Shown here in pieces: positions 41,637-50,336 of a DNA stretch of 64,000 nt. The notes under the pieces were generated by a model. The model was given only the letters and a program-made list of their open reading frames with translations. It was not told the DNA's origin and searched no databases. A program made the position numbers and the translations under genes. Each line of letters begins with the position of its first letter. Position 1 is the first letter of the stretch. The stretch spans positions 1 through 64,000 of the forward strand of contig JBFGZS010000005.1 of NCBI GenBank assembly GCA_041586615.1. Reading direction: 5' to 3'. The DNA comes from Motiliproteus sp041586615 (GTDB lineage Bacteria > Pseudomonadota > Gammaproteobacteria > Pseudomonadales > Balneatricaceae).

Positions 41637-42644
41637 TCAGTAAACCCGCGGCTCTATCTCCAGATCGATACCAAACCGTCGTTGGATATCTGCCTGTATC
41701 CGTCCCGCCAAGCGCAAAATATCGCCGCCGGTACCACCCGCCTGATTCACTAACACTAACGCCTGGTCGCAATGGACGGCGACGGCACCGTCGACCACCC
41801 CTTTCCAACCGGCATGATCAATTAACCACCCCGCCGCCAGCTTGAACTCGCCTCCTACGGGATAACTGACAAGCTCAGGATAGCGTTGTTGCAGCACCTG
41901 ATGAACAGGGGCACCGACGACCGGGTTCTTAAAAAAACTACCGACATTCGGCAGCGTAGAAGGGTCGGGTAACTTGGATCTTCGCGCCGCGCAGACCGCA
42001 TCGAACAATGCGCGCGGGGTCGGTTCGGGATGGGGAAGCCATTGGCGCAAACCGGCATAATTCGACACCGAGCAGGCCTGAGAAGATAAAAGAAATGTGA
42101 CGGACAGGATAATATACCGGTCTCGCAAACGCCCCTTAAATACACTGTCTCGATAACCAAACTCGCATTCGGCGCGTGTAAAGGTACGACGCTGCAGCGT
42201 CTGCCTGTCCAGCGCGCTCAACGCCAGCATGCGATCTTTAATCTCGACACCATAGGCGCCGATATTCTGTACCGGCGACGCCCCCACACACCCAGGAATC
42301 AGCGCCAGATTTTCCAAGCCGTGCCAACCGTTCTCGAGACAATAAACGACGAATGCATGCCATGATTCTCCTGCAGCCGCGGTAACCTGTACCGCATCGC
42401 CCTCCTGAACAGCAACGCGAATTCCCGGCAGCTCCAGCTTGACACAGAGTCCCGGGAAATCCTGACGGACCACCAGATTGCTTCCCTCACCCAGCACAAG
42501 CAGTGGCAAGCCGTTATTGTGGGAGAAATGCAGCGCATCCTTCAGTGCAGCAAGCGAACTGACCCGCACAAAATAGCGCGCCCGCACCGGAAGACGAAGG
42601 GTTGTGTACTCAGCAAGACAAACCTGTTCCTGAATCGGGTGCAT
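41637..42644 (-). CDS. murB: UDP-N-acetylenolpyruvoylglucosamine reductase MurB
   Basis: 335 residues. The FAD-binding block GLPLLVLGEGSNLVV is near 45-59 and ALIPGCVGASPVQNIGAYG near 113-131. The tyrosine-type insert and catalytic YRDSVFKG (Arg) are near 163, NVGSFFKNPV supplies the Ser that protonates the carbanion, and the C-terminal DLEIEPRVY carries the Glu. This is the E. coli-like class I enzyme. It makes UDP-MurNAc for peptidoglycan. Its start overlaps the stop of the phosphatase gene by one base (TGATG), so it is the last gene of the envelope operon. Confidence 0.96.
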   Translation of the reverse strand: MHPIQEQVCLAEYTTLRLPVRARYFVRVSSLAALKDALHFSHNNGLPLLVLGEGSNLVVRQDFPGLCVKLELPGIRVAVQEGDAVQVTAAAGESWHAFVVYCLENGWHGLENLALIPGCVGASPVQNIGAYGVEIKDRMLALSALDRQTLQRRTFTRAECEFGYRDSVFKGRLRDRYIILSVTFLLSSQACSVSNYAGLRQWLPHPEPTPRALFDAVCAARRSKLPDPSTLPNVGSFFKNPVVGAPVHQVLQQRYPELVSYPVGGEFKLAAGWLIDHAGWKGVVDGAVAVHCDQALVLVNQAGGTGGDILRLAGRIQADIQRRFGIDLEIEPRVY

Positions 42645-43135
42645 CAGCCGAGCAGCTCCCGCTCGATCTCATTCAACAGACCATCGGCCGCCACCTCAAC
42701 CAGATCAAGCACCCGGTCAAAACCTTTAGGCCCGCCATAGTAAGGATCTGGCACTTCGCGCATACCGGTATGGGGCGCAAAATCAAGCAACAAGCCCAGT
42801 TTGGCCCGCGATTCAGGGGGCTCAAGGGCGCGCAGGTTATCCAGATTTGACTGGTCCAAACCTAACACATAATCAAAGCGAAAAAAGTCCTCCGCCAGCG
42901 CGTGGCGGGCTTTTAAGCGCGAGAGGTCATAGCCGCGAAGTTTGGCCGCTGCAACAGAACGCGGATCAGGCCGGGCACCGACATGGAAAGCGGCGGTTCC
43001 GGCAGAATCCACCTGGATGCGATCCGCCAAGCCACGCTCAACCACCTTGCGTTCAAATACACCTTGCGCCGTCGGCGAACGGCAGATATTACCCAAACAG
43101 ACAAAAAGAACCGACAGGACGGGCTGATTAGCCAT
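42644..43135 (-). CDS. Low-molecular-weight protein-tyrosine phosphatase
   Basis: 163 residues. P-loop VCLGNICRSPTAQG has Cys13 and Arg19 (C-x5-R), and the general acid lies in DPYYGGPKGFDRVLDL near 130. The fold and length are typical of LMW-PTPs of the Wzb/YwlE superfamily. Its place between kdsB and murB is conserved in Pseudomonas-like genomes, where its target is unknown; a link to envelope or polysaccharide control is inference. It is co-translated with murB by a one-base overlap. Confidence 0.93.
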   Translation of the reverse strand: MANQPVLSVLFVCLGNICRSPTAQGVFERKVVERGLADRIQVDSAGTAAFHVGARPDPRSVAAAKLRGYDLSRLKARHALAEDFFRFDYVLGLDQSNLDNLRALEPPESRAKLGLLLDFAPHTGMREVPDPYYGGPKGFDRVLDLVEVAADGLLNEIERELLG

Positions 43136-43210
43136 AAAACACCTCTACTTCAAACGCAGATAAAGCGCCCTCCTCGCTGCGCGAACGGACGCTCTGTCAT
43201 TACACCACCA

Positions 43211-43366
43211 TCAATTAGCGCGCAGCTTGATGCATTCACACACCTGCCGGTCACTTTGCAGAATATGCAGACCCAGCCAGTTATTCATAAACGCCAGCAG
43301 CTCAATACTGGAAATGCGGTCACCGCGCCGAATCGCCGCAAGACGTAACGCTACCTGGGATAGCTC
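43211..43366 (-). pseudogene. Hemerythrin-like C-terminal fragment
   Basis: An otherwise empty 242-base gap holds a 51-codon minus-strand frame ending at a TGA (43211-43213). It reads ELSQVALRLAAIRRGDRISS, then IELLAFMNNWLGLHILQSDR and QVCECIKLRAN. The NWLGLHILQSD block resembles the last helix of bacteriohemerythrins, which carries the iron ligands as H-x4-D. There is no start codon or ribosome site, and the N-terminal iron ligands are missing. The resemblance is by eye and needs a profile search. Confidence 0.4.
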
Positions 43367-43377
43367 CCTGTTTAAGA

Positions 43378-44145
43378 CTAGCTGTCAGCGATAATGGCAC
43401 GAACCCGCTGCAAATCTTCAAGCGTATCCACCCCGGCTGGCGGCGCTTCATCGGCTTCATCAACGTGGATAATCGCGCCATTCCACATGGCTCGAAGCTG
43501 TTCAAGGCACTCCGTTTCCTCCAGCGCACAGGTTGGCCAGCGTACAAAGTCATTTAACAGATTGACCCGATACGCATAAATACCAATATGGCGCCGGTAG
43601 TCAACGCCCTCCGGCATTACCGCGCCCTCAGTGCCCGTTGTGAACGCATCACGAGGAAAAGGTATCGGCGCACGGCTAAAATAGAGCGCTCTGCCGCGCT
43701 GATCACGAACGACCTTAACCACATTAGGATTAAGCAGCGAGACCATGTCCTCAATGGGCTCACAGAGTGTTGCTATGCTCGCCTCCCTCGTGGCTGATAA
43801 ATTATGCGCAACCTGATTAATGATACGCGGTGGGATCAACGGCTCATCCCCTTGCACATTGACCACGATATCATCGGCATATAAACCAAGCTGCTGAACA
43901 ACCTCCTGCAAGCGATCTGTGCCTGAGGGATGATCCGCGCGGGTCATGCAGACCTGCGCACCAAAATCATGCGCAGCCGCCTCGATACGTGGATCATCGG
44001 TGGCAATGACGACGTGCCGCGCCTCACTCATCAGGGCACGCTCATAGACGTGCTGAATCATGGGCTTTGCGGCGATATCCAGCAGCGGTTTACCAGGTAG
44101 CCGGGTCGAACCGAATCGCGCAGGAATAATGACGCTAAAACTCAT
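43378..44145 (-). CDS. kdsB: 3-deoxy-manno-octulosonate cytidylyltransferase KdsB
   Basis: 255 residues from the ATG at 44145, where the family N-terminus FSVIIPARFGSTRLPGKPLL begins; an earlier in-frame Met at 44163 overlaps the upstream gene. Motifs are VVIATDDPRIEAAA, MTRADHPSGTDRLQEV and NVQGDEPLIPP with the Mg-binding Asp. It activates Kdo with CTP for lipopolysaccharide inner core synthesis. It sits one base downstream of the Trm112-like stop, in the conserved lpxK-ycaR-kdsB block. Confidence 0.96.
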   Translation of the reverse strand: MSFSVIIPARFGSTRLPGKPLLDIAAKPMIQHVYERALMSEARHVVIATDDPRIEAAAHDFGAQVCMTRADHPSGTDRLQEVVQQLGLYADDIVVNVQGDEPLIPPRIINQVAHNLSATREASIATLCEPIEDMVSLLNPNVVKVVRDQRGRALYFSRAPIPFPRDAFTTGTEGAVMPEGVDYRRHIGIYAYRVNLLNDFVRWPTCALEETECLEQLRAMWNGAIIHVDEADEAPPAGVDTLEDLQRVRAIIADS

Positions 44146-44146
44146 A

Positions 44147-44335
44147 CTAACCCTTCTTCTCACACTCAGCGGCGGTCAACTTTCGCGCTTCGTTTTCCAG
44201 CATGACCGGAATCCCATCGCGAATAGGGTAAGCCAGACCGCTGGCACGACAAAACAATTCATCGGTCGCCTTGTTCCAAACAACGGGCGCCTTGGATACC
44301 GGGCAAACCAGTATGTCCAACAATTTTTTATCCAT
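44147..44335 (-). CDS. Trm112-family (YcaR/UPF0434) small protein
   Basis: 62 residues: LLDILVCPVSKAPVVW, ELFCRASGLAYPIRDGIPVM, and a tail ARKLTAAECEKK. This is the family between lpxK and kdsB in most gammaproteobacteria. The zinc-type Cys pair is reduced: the usual CPxC is CPVS here, leaving one Cys at each side. The start overlaps the lpxK end by 8 bases. Bacterial members are small accessory proteins of uncertain function. Confidence 0.9.
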   Translation of the reverse strand: MDKKLLDILVCPVSKAPVVWNKATDELFCRASGLAYPIRDGIPVMLENEARKLTAAECEKKG

Positions 44336-45311
44336 GATTCATCCTTCTGTTCAGTACAGCTAAGCGATCGGCCAGCTGAATTTTGAAATTAGCCGGTAGT
44401 CCGGCATCGATGGGGAGATAATAGCGCCGTGAGCCGCCGAGCGCTCGACACTTAACGGCATCTTTTTCTGTCATGATCACAGGTAGTGCGTCATCAAAGA
44501 CCAGGTCTTTCTCACGATAAGCGTGATGGTCCGGAAAGGCGTGCGGTACAACATCAAAGCCCATTCGCGATAATGTATCAAAAAAACGCTGCGGATTACC
44601 GATGCCTGCCACACCATGAACCCGTTGCGGTACCAGCGAGGCCGCTTTGCCATCCAGGCTACGCATTACCCCCGGGCAAAGTGCCATTCGCACTCCGCCG
44701 GCAAACACAAACCCTTCGCCGTTAACGATGCAAAAATCAACCTGCGACAATCGCCGCGGCGGCTCACGAAGCGGACCGACCGGTAAGCAATGCCCATTAC
44801 CGATCCCTCGCTGCCCATCCACAACAGCAATTTCAATATCCCTGGCCATGCGATAATGCTGCAACCCGTCATCACTGATGACCACATTACAATCACTGCC
44901 ATTGAGCAAGGAGCGAATCGCCCGGTTTCTATCTGGGTCAACCACCAGCGGACAGCTCGTGCGCTGTACGATCATCAGTGGCTCATCGCCGCAGGCCTGA
45001 GGCGACGAACCATTAGTCACGCGGTAAGGGTAATGAGGCGCTTTGCCACCGTAACCACGACTCACCACACCCGGCCTGTACCCCAGCTCTCGCAGCGCCT
45101 CAATCAGCCAAATAACCGCCGGCGTTTTACCGGTACCGCCAATACTGACATTACCCACCACAATCACAGGTACGGGTGAACGCCAATGCCTGGCAGTCAT
45201 TAATGCACGCTGTTTTCGCCACTGAGACAACCGACAAAAAAGCACTTCGAGCGGATAAAGCGGGGCAAGCAAAACACGATTTCCATACCAGGCACGCTGC
45301 AACCATGACAT
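44328..45311 (-). CDS. lpxK: Tetraacyldisaccharide 4'-kinase LpxK
   Basis: 327 residues from the ATG at 45311, where the family start SWLQRAWYGNRVLLAPLYP begins. An N-terminal membrane-facing helix is followed by Walker A GNVSIGGTGKTP near 58-69, SRGYGGKAPHYPYRV and VISDDGLQHYRM near 160-171. It phosphorylates the lipid A precursor at the inner membrane. It overlaps the end of exbD by nothing but is separated by a single base (TAA-T-ATG). Confidence 0.95.
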   Translation of the reverse strand: MSWLQRAWYGNRVLLAPLYPLEVLFCRLSQWRKQRALMTARHWRSPVPVIVVGNVSIGGTGKTPAVIWLIEALRELGYRPGVVSRGYGGKAPHYPYRVTNGSSPQACGDEPLMIVQRTSCPLVVDPDRNRAIRSLLNGSDCNVVISDDGLQHYRMARDIEIAVVDGQRGIGNGHCLPVGPLREPPRRLSQVDFCIVNGEGFVFAGGVRMALCPGVMRSLDGKAASLVPQRVHGVAGIGNPQRFFDTLSRMGFDVVPHAFPDHHAYREKDLVFDDALPVIMTEKDAVKCRALGGSRRYYLPIDAGLPANFKIQLADRLAVLNRRMNHG

Positions 45312-45312
45312 A

Positions 45313-45735
45313 TTAGGATCCACCTTTTGAATGCCGAGTGCTAATACGGAGATTGAGAAACCCCATCTGCCCTGCCGCATCCATGGCCGTGACGACCGAT
45401 TGATGCGGCGTCTGGGCATCGGCCGTAATAATCAACGGCAGATCTTTCTGGCTTCTGGCCTCCTTACCAATCGCCCGCTTCAGGGTATCCAGCCGATTAT
45501 TGACCAACCCCTGGCCATTTACGCTGTAGGCGCCTTGCGCGGAGATGGTGATATCGATCTGTCGCGCCGAATGCTCTGCCACTTCGCCACTAGCCGTCGG
45601 CAGCGTCAATTTCAGATGACTCTCCTTGGTAAACGTGGTCGAGACCATAAAGAATATCAGCAGGAGAAAAACCACATCAATGAGTGGCGTCAGGTTAACC
45701 CCGACCTCGTCGTGCCTCTGTCGCTTGAATTTCAA
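45313..45735 (-). CDS. exbD: ExbD/TolR biopolymer transport protein
   Basis: 140 residues: a short cytosolic start KFKRQRHDEVGVNLTPLID, one transmembrane helix VVFLLLIFFMVSTTF carrying the conserved Asp in LIDVVF, and a periplasmic domain. It forms, with ExbB, the proton-driven motor that energises TonB or Tol systems. In the lpxK-kdsB region this pair is conserved and its partner is not certain; no tonB gene is close. Confidence 0.93.
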   Translation of the reverse strand: MKFKRQRHDEVGVNLTPLIDVVFLLLIFFMVSTTFTKESHLKLTLPTASGEVAEHSARQIDITISAQGAYSVNGQGLVNNRLDTLKRAIGKEARSQKDLPLIITADAQTPHQSVVTAMDAAGQMGFLNLRISTRHSKGGS

Positions 45736-45746
45736 GACACACCCCT

Positions 45747-46367
45747 TTAGTCAAAATCGATTTCACGGTCACCGTGGACCACTTCCACCAATTTGATTGC
45801 CTCCTGCTCCATCTGAACGACCAGAGAGTCTACACGCCGACTGAAATAACGGTGCATCACGAGCGCCGGAATGGCGACACACAGCCCCGCAGCCGTCGTG
45901 ATTAGTGCTTCAGAGATGCCACCTGCCAGAACGCTGGCATTTCCGGCACCCTGAATCATGATCTCATTAAACACTTTAATCATACCCACAACGGTACCCA
46001 GCAGCCCCAGCAACGGCGCGACCCCGGCGATAGTGGCCAGGGGGTTTAGAAAACGCTCCAGTTCGTGGACCGCCTGACTGGCCGTTTCCTGAATACTCTC
46101 TTTCATGATCTCTCGACCATGCTTGGAGTTGGCCAAGCCCGTGGAGATAATGCGACCCAAGGCGGAGGAGCGTTTAATGGACGCCATTTTTTCAGGACTC
46201 AGCGTGCCTGCTTGCACCAGCGCCCAGACCTCCCCCAACAGATGCCCAGGAGCCACTCGGCTCTCGCGCAAGCTCCAAAATCGTTCAGCCGTGATGGCCA
46301 TGGCTAGAATCGAGCAGAAAAGAATCGGCAGCATCAACCACCCGCCAGACTGAACCAATTCAAACAC
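45747..46367 (-). CDS. exbB: ExbB/TolQ/MotA-type proton channel protein
   Basis: 206 residues. Helix one (residues about 8-28, GGWLMLPILFCSILAMAIT) is followed by a cytosolic loop, then helices AGVAPLLGLLGTVVGMIKVF and AGGISEALITTAAGLCVAIPAL with the conserved Thr near TTAAG. The pair exbB-exbD is 11 bases apart. Product and neighbours fit the energiser pair of the comEC-lpxK region. Confidence 0.94.
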   Translation of the reverse strand: MFELVQSGGWLMLPILFCSILAMAITAERFWSLRESRVAPGHLLGEVWALVQAGTLSPEKMASIKRSSALGRIISTGLANSKHGREIMKESIQETASQAVHELERFLNPLATIAGVAPLLGLLGTVVGMIKVFNEIMIQGAGNASVLAGGISEALITTAAGLCVAIPALVMHRYFSRRVDSLVVQMEQEAIKLVEVVHGDREIDFD

Positions 46368-46452
46368 CGTAGAATCCCCTCTAGAATTTGGCGCTTAATG
46401 TACCACAATTGATAGCCTGATCTTACTAACATCAGGATCTAATTGGACCCGT

Positions 46453-48765
46453 CTATTGCCACCAATAGCGGGGAGCCAGTGAGCGATACCCTTCAACACG
46501 AATCGGCTGCCCGGGGATATGCGTTATTCGCACCGCGCCCTGCTCCGAGGTTAACAGCTCCCGCGCCCCATATGCCGCGACGCGTGCGCGCACAGCGGCA
46601 TCCGGATGCCGCCAGCGATTCCGATACCCGCTGCTATAAACCACCCAGGATGGGGCAACGGCTGCCAGAAATTCACCCGCACTGGACGATGCGCTGCCGT
46701 GATGACCCGCGACCAGTACCGAAGCGCTGACCTCCACACCTCGCGCCAACAAGGCTTTTTCGGACCGCTGGTCAATATCCCCGGTTAACAGCAGCGCAGA
46801 GCGAGAAAGATGACCTACGCGTAATACGCAAGACCTGTTGTTGTTACTTACCACTTTGCCCGTAACAACGGGATTGATAAACTCAAACAGGACGCCATCC
46901 CACCACCAACGCTGTGGAGCATGGCAGGGATTACCACCCACCTGCGACGACATACCACTGATCAATTGGCCGATAACCATCTGCTCGCGCAGTGATGCCA
47001 ACCCTCCGGCATGATCACTGTCCGCATGACTGATAACTGTTTTGTTCAACACCGCAATACCCGCGTCCCGTAAAAACGGGATCACGACACGCTCTCCGGC
47101 ATCGCTATCCGTGCCAAAACGCGGACCCGTATCGTATAACAGACGCCGATGCCGGGTTTCAACCAGTACCGCAAGCCCCTGGCCGACGTCGAGCACGGTG
47201 GCGCGGTACCCGCCCATTGGCAATAACTGCTGCACGGGCATAAACAGGGGAAAAAACAGCAACACCGCAAGCCAACGACCGCTTAAGCCCCTGGGCATCA
47301 TGAACCACCACGCCCCTATTGCCGCCAAAAAAAGACTCCCTCCCGAAGGCGCGGCCGCTATCCACATAAGATCCCAGGTTGCGAGCAACACCTGCAAACC
47401 AGCAAGTGACATGTCAAGCAGATAAGCTGCGGCATTCAGACCGCCTGCAGCAACCGACGGCCAAACAGGCACAAGCAGCAAAGAGCCGAAAGCCAGCGGC
47501 AAGACAAGCAACGTGATAAAAGGAATCGCAACCAGATTGATTACCGGCGCACTCCAGGCGACCTGTTGAAAAAAAACCACCGTAAGCGGTGCCAGAACCA
47601 AAAACACACCCAGCTGAGCGCGCCACGTTGCGGACCAGTACTCCCAACGCCCTTCAGATCGCAACGCTCTACAACGGCAGCAGAAGAGATAAAGCAGCGT
47701 GGCGACGGCTGAAAATGACAACCAAAACCCCGGAGACCGGATTGCCAAAGGGTCCAGCATCAACACAAAGCCCAGCCCAAGCAGCAAGCGCCGAAATGCA
47801 CCGACACGCCGAAAACAAACCAGACTCAACATCCAGACGGCGATCATTATCCAGGCACGCTGCGCCGGCAACGAAAACCCCGCGAGAAGACTGTACACAC
47901 CCGTGGCCAGCAAGGCCGACCATGCCGCCAGGCTCACCTGACGCTGCAACAACAGGCGCGGAAATAAACGCAGCGTTTTGCTAACCACGGCGAATATCAT
48001 CGCCGCGATAACACCCACATGCATACCGCTGATGACCAGCAAGTGCACCGTGCCGCTGTTCCTTAGCGTCAACCACTGCGCCTTACTAACCCCGCGCCGG
48101 TCACCAATCAACAGCGCTTTCAGCAATCCCGCCCCACCCCGACTACGCACTAGCTGATCAATGTTATCGGCCACTTTTTCTCGAAGGCGAGACAGGCATT
48201 GAAGCCCTGCACTCAGACATGTCACCGGTTGCGACAGTTGCCGCGCACCCGGCAAGATATAGCCCGTCGCATCGATACCCTGCTGCATCAGGTACGCTTC
48301 ATAATCAAACACCCCCGGATTACGCCCCCCATGCGGGCGTTTTAATTTCACCTGCAACTGCCAGCGCTGACCGGCCCGGTAACGGTGATGACATCGGTAC
48401 TCGGTAAGTCGTAACCGTCGCGGCGCCCACGTCGTTGGAAGTAACGCCGTCAATGCAGCCTTATCGGGGCGTTCCGATCTCTGCGGGACAATATCGATAC
48501 GACACTTGTCACCATCAATACGCGGCAAGCCGACAACATGCCCTGTCACGCTAATCACGCGCCCCTCCCAATCGGTGGGTAGATAATGCGCCAGCGCCCA
48601 ATAGCCATAGCCGATTCCCCAGGCAAGCCCAAGCAATAATGGCCCGATGTTAAACAGCGCGCGATGTAGCAGTGCGAGCACCGACAAAACCAGCAACAGC
48701 GCCGCCATTTGTGCTAATGAGGGCCAAAAGGCCACCATCACCACGCCCAGGCAGAAGCGGATCAT
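46453..48765 (-). CDS. comEC: DNA internalization-related competence protein ComEC/Rec2
   Basis: 770 residues. Domains in order: two or three N-terminal helices, the OB-like DUF4131 region, the Competence membrane domain (about 200-480) with LLIGDRRGVSKAQW and GTVHLLVISGMHVG, and a C-terminal metallo-beta-lactamase-like domain with VISHADSDHAGGLASLREQ, LLTGDID and LVAGHHGSASSSAGE. ComEC forms the channel through which single-stranded DNA crosses the inner membrane in natural transformation. The metal-binding HxDxDH set is present. It is first in the run leading to exbB. Confidence 0.93.
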   Translation of the reverse strand: MIRFCLGVVMVAFWPSLAQMAALLLVLSVLALLHRALFNIGPLLLGLAWGIGYGYWALAHYLPTDWEGRVISVTGHVVGLPRIDGDKCRIDIVPQRSERPDKAALTALLPTTWAPRRLRLTEYRCHHRYRAGQRWQLQVKLKRPHGGRNPGVFDYEAYLMQQGIDATGYILPGARQLSQPVTCLSAGLQCLSRLREKVADNIDQLVRSRGGAGLLKALLIGDRRGVSKAQWLTLRNSGTVHLLVISGMHVGVIAAMIFAVVSKTLRLFPRLLLQRQVSLAAWSALLATGVYSLLAGFSLPAQRAWIMIAVWMLSLVCFRRVGAFRRLLLGLGFVLMLDPLAIRSPGFWLSFSAVATLLYLFCCRCRALRSEGRWEYWSATWRAQLGVFLVLAPLTVVFFQQVAWSAPVINLVAIPFITLLVLPLAFGSLLLVPVWPSVAAGGLNAAAYLLDMSLAGLQVLLATWDLMWIAAAPSGGSLFLAAIGAWWFMMPRGLSGRWLAVLLFFPLFMPVQQLLPMGGYRATVLDVGQGLAVLVETRHRRLLYDTGPRFGTDSDAGERVVIPFLRDAGIAVLNKTVISHADSDHAGGLASLREQMVIGQLISGMSSQVGGNPCHAPQRWWWDGVLFEFINPVVTGKVVSNNNRSCVLRVGHLSRSALLLTGDIDQRSEKALLARGVEVSASVLVAGHHGSASSSAGEFLAAVAPSWVVYSSGYRNRWRHPDAAVRARVAAYGARELLTSEQGAVRITHIPGQPIRVEGYRSLAPRYWWQ

Positions 48766-48846
48766 CCATGATCTCCTGTTGGCTTAAGTACAGCGAACGG
48801 GCATAATCGACTAATAACCTTACAATTCTAGCCAGGCTTTTGCTGT

Positions 48847-49431
48847 ATGCCACGCCGATTTATAAAACGCTACATGCCGGATGAGTCCAAGATCAAGGCG
48901 CACCCGCATCTGCAATGGCTAGGCAACTCCATCCACAACCCTAATCTCTGGCATTTAAATAGAAGTTCGGTATCACGGGCCTTTCTCGTCGGTATATTTT
49001 GCGCCTTTCTGCCGATACCGTTTCAGATGCTGGTGGCGGCAGTACTCGCCATTATCATCCATAGCAATTTACCCATCTCTATTGGCCTGGTCTGGATCAC
49101 GAACCCACTGACGATCCCCCCCATTTTCTATTCGACGTATAAGATCGGTGCTTTTTTGCTCAGCCTGCCCGTTCAAGAGACTGAAATGGCGCTCTCGCTT
49201 GAGTGGCTTGAAAGCAGTATCAGCCATATCTGGTGGCCGCTTTTATTTGGTTCACTGGTGTGTGGCATCCTACTTGCTGCCGTCAGCTATGCGCTTGTTC
49301 AGATGCTATGGGTCTGGCGGGTTAATCGGGATTGGGAGGCTCGTCGTATGCGTCGTCACGCCAAGTCGCGGCGCCTTAAAAAAACCAACGCGGCACAGCG
49401 CACAGATGAAAAACCGACAGACCCGCACTAA
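48847..49431 (+). CDS. DUF2062-domain membrane protein
   Basis: 194 residues: a basic start PRRFIKRYMPDESKI, then LGNSIHNPNLWHLNRSSVSR, two or three helices (AFLVGIFCAFLPIPFQMLVA, ISIGLVWITNPLTIPPIF, LLFGSLVCGILLAAVSYALV) and a very basic C-tail. This is the DUF2062 family, often found next to comEC or lipopolysaccharide genes; its activity is unknown. It is divergent from comEC with an 81-base gap. The NPLTIPPIFY segment is the family hallmark. Confidence 0.92.
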   Translation: MPRRFIKRYMPDESKIKAHPHLQWLGNSIHNPNLWHLNRSSVSRAFLVGIFCAFLPIPFQMLVAAVLAIIIHSNLPISIGLVWITNPLTIPPIFYSTYKIGAFLLSLPVQETEMALSLEWLESSISHIWWPLLFGSLVCGILLAAVSYALVQMLWVWRVNRDWEARRMRRHAKSRRLKKTNAAQRTDEKPTDPH

Positions 49432-49504
49432 TCCGGCGGGCTAATGTGATACGCAAAACACAGGCCCGGTGAGGCGCAAGACGCACTACGGCGCACCACC
49501 GCGC

Positions 49505-49584
49505 AATGACTTACAAGGGGCGAGACTTGAAAGGGGTGTGACTTAAAAGAAGAACAACATAAAAGGGAGATGACTTAAGAGGAC
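49505..49584. repeat. Degenerate tandem repeat (about 16-18-nt unit, GACTTAAAAGGGG-like)
   Basis: Five imperfect units in a row share (A/T)GACTT-A-AAGGGG: ATGACTTACAAGGGG, GAGACTTGAAAGGGG, TGACTTAAAAGAAG, ACATAAAAGGGAG and ATGACTTAAGAGG. They lie in the 221-base gap between the DUF2062 gene and the lolD stop. The unit length drifts, so it looks old. Confidence 0.55.
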
Positions 49585-49652
49585 GAGCTCGCGCTACCCG
49601 CCGCATGCCTCAGACCCGCTAAGGCCCTTTACTAGACGCTACGCTAAACGCG

Positions 49653-50336
49653 CTATATCTGCAGCACACCCTCATCGAGATGCAGGATACGATCCATGCG
49701 CGATGCCAGCATCTGATCGTGGGTGACCACCACAAAAGCCGTATCCAGCTGCTCATTCAACTCCAGCATCAAGGCCTGTACGTCATCGGCAGTATGCCTA
49801 TCCAGGTTACCGGTGGGCTCATCCATCAACACGGTTCGCGGGTGAGTCACTAACGCCCGGGCGATAGCCACCCGTTGGCGCTCACCGCCACTGAGCTGAG
49901 CGGGTTTATGCTGCAATCGCTTCTCCAAACCGACACGGCACAACAGGTCCCGCGCCCGCTGTTCAATCTCTTCACGGCGTACGCCCGGCCGAAGCAACAA
50001 GGGCATCGCCACATTTTCCAAGGCGGAAAACTCACCCAACAGATGGTGAAATTGATAGACAAAACCCAGCGCCTCATTGCGTAAGCGCGCACACTGATTC
50101 TCATTCAAACTCGCCAAGGGCGTACCCATGACGGTAACGACGCCGGAGGTCGGTCGATCCAGGCCGCCAAGAATATTCAGCAAGGTGCTTTTCCCGGAAC
50201 CAGAACTTCCGACTATCGCAACGCGCTCACCCGGGGAAACACGCAGATTGATCCCCTGCAACACGGCGAGTGTTACCCCGCCCTCCTCATAGATCTTACT
50301 GACCTGCTCACAAACAATGACCGCCTGATTACTCAT
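49653..50336 (-). CDS. lolD: Lipoprotein-releasing ATPase LolD
   Basis: 227 residues from the ATG at 50336; a longer reading overlaps lolC deeply. Walker A is AIVGSSGSGKSTLLNILGGLD, the LolD-specific CPxx-like GFVYQFHHLLGEFSALENV is near 90-108, LSGGERQRVAIARALVTHP the signature, and VLMDEPTGNLD Walker B. It powers transfer of mature lipoproteins from the inner membrane to LolA. It overlaps the lolC stop by 8 bases, so the two are coupled. Confidence 0.96.
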   Translation of the reverse strand: MSNQAVIVCEQVSKIYEEGGVTLAVLQGINLRVSPGERVAIVGSSGSGKSTLLNILGGLDRPTSGVVTVMGTPLASLNENQCARLRNEALGFVYQFHHLLGEFSALENVAMPLLLRPGVRREEIEQRARDLLCRVGLEKRLQHKPAQLSGGERQRVAIARALVTHPRTVLMDEPTGNLDRHTADDVQALMLELNEQLDTAFVVVTHDQMLASRMDRILHLDEGVLQI

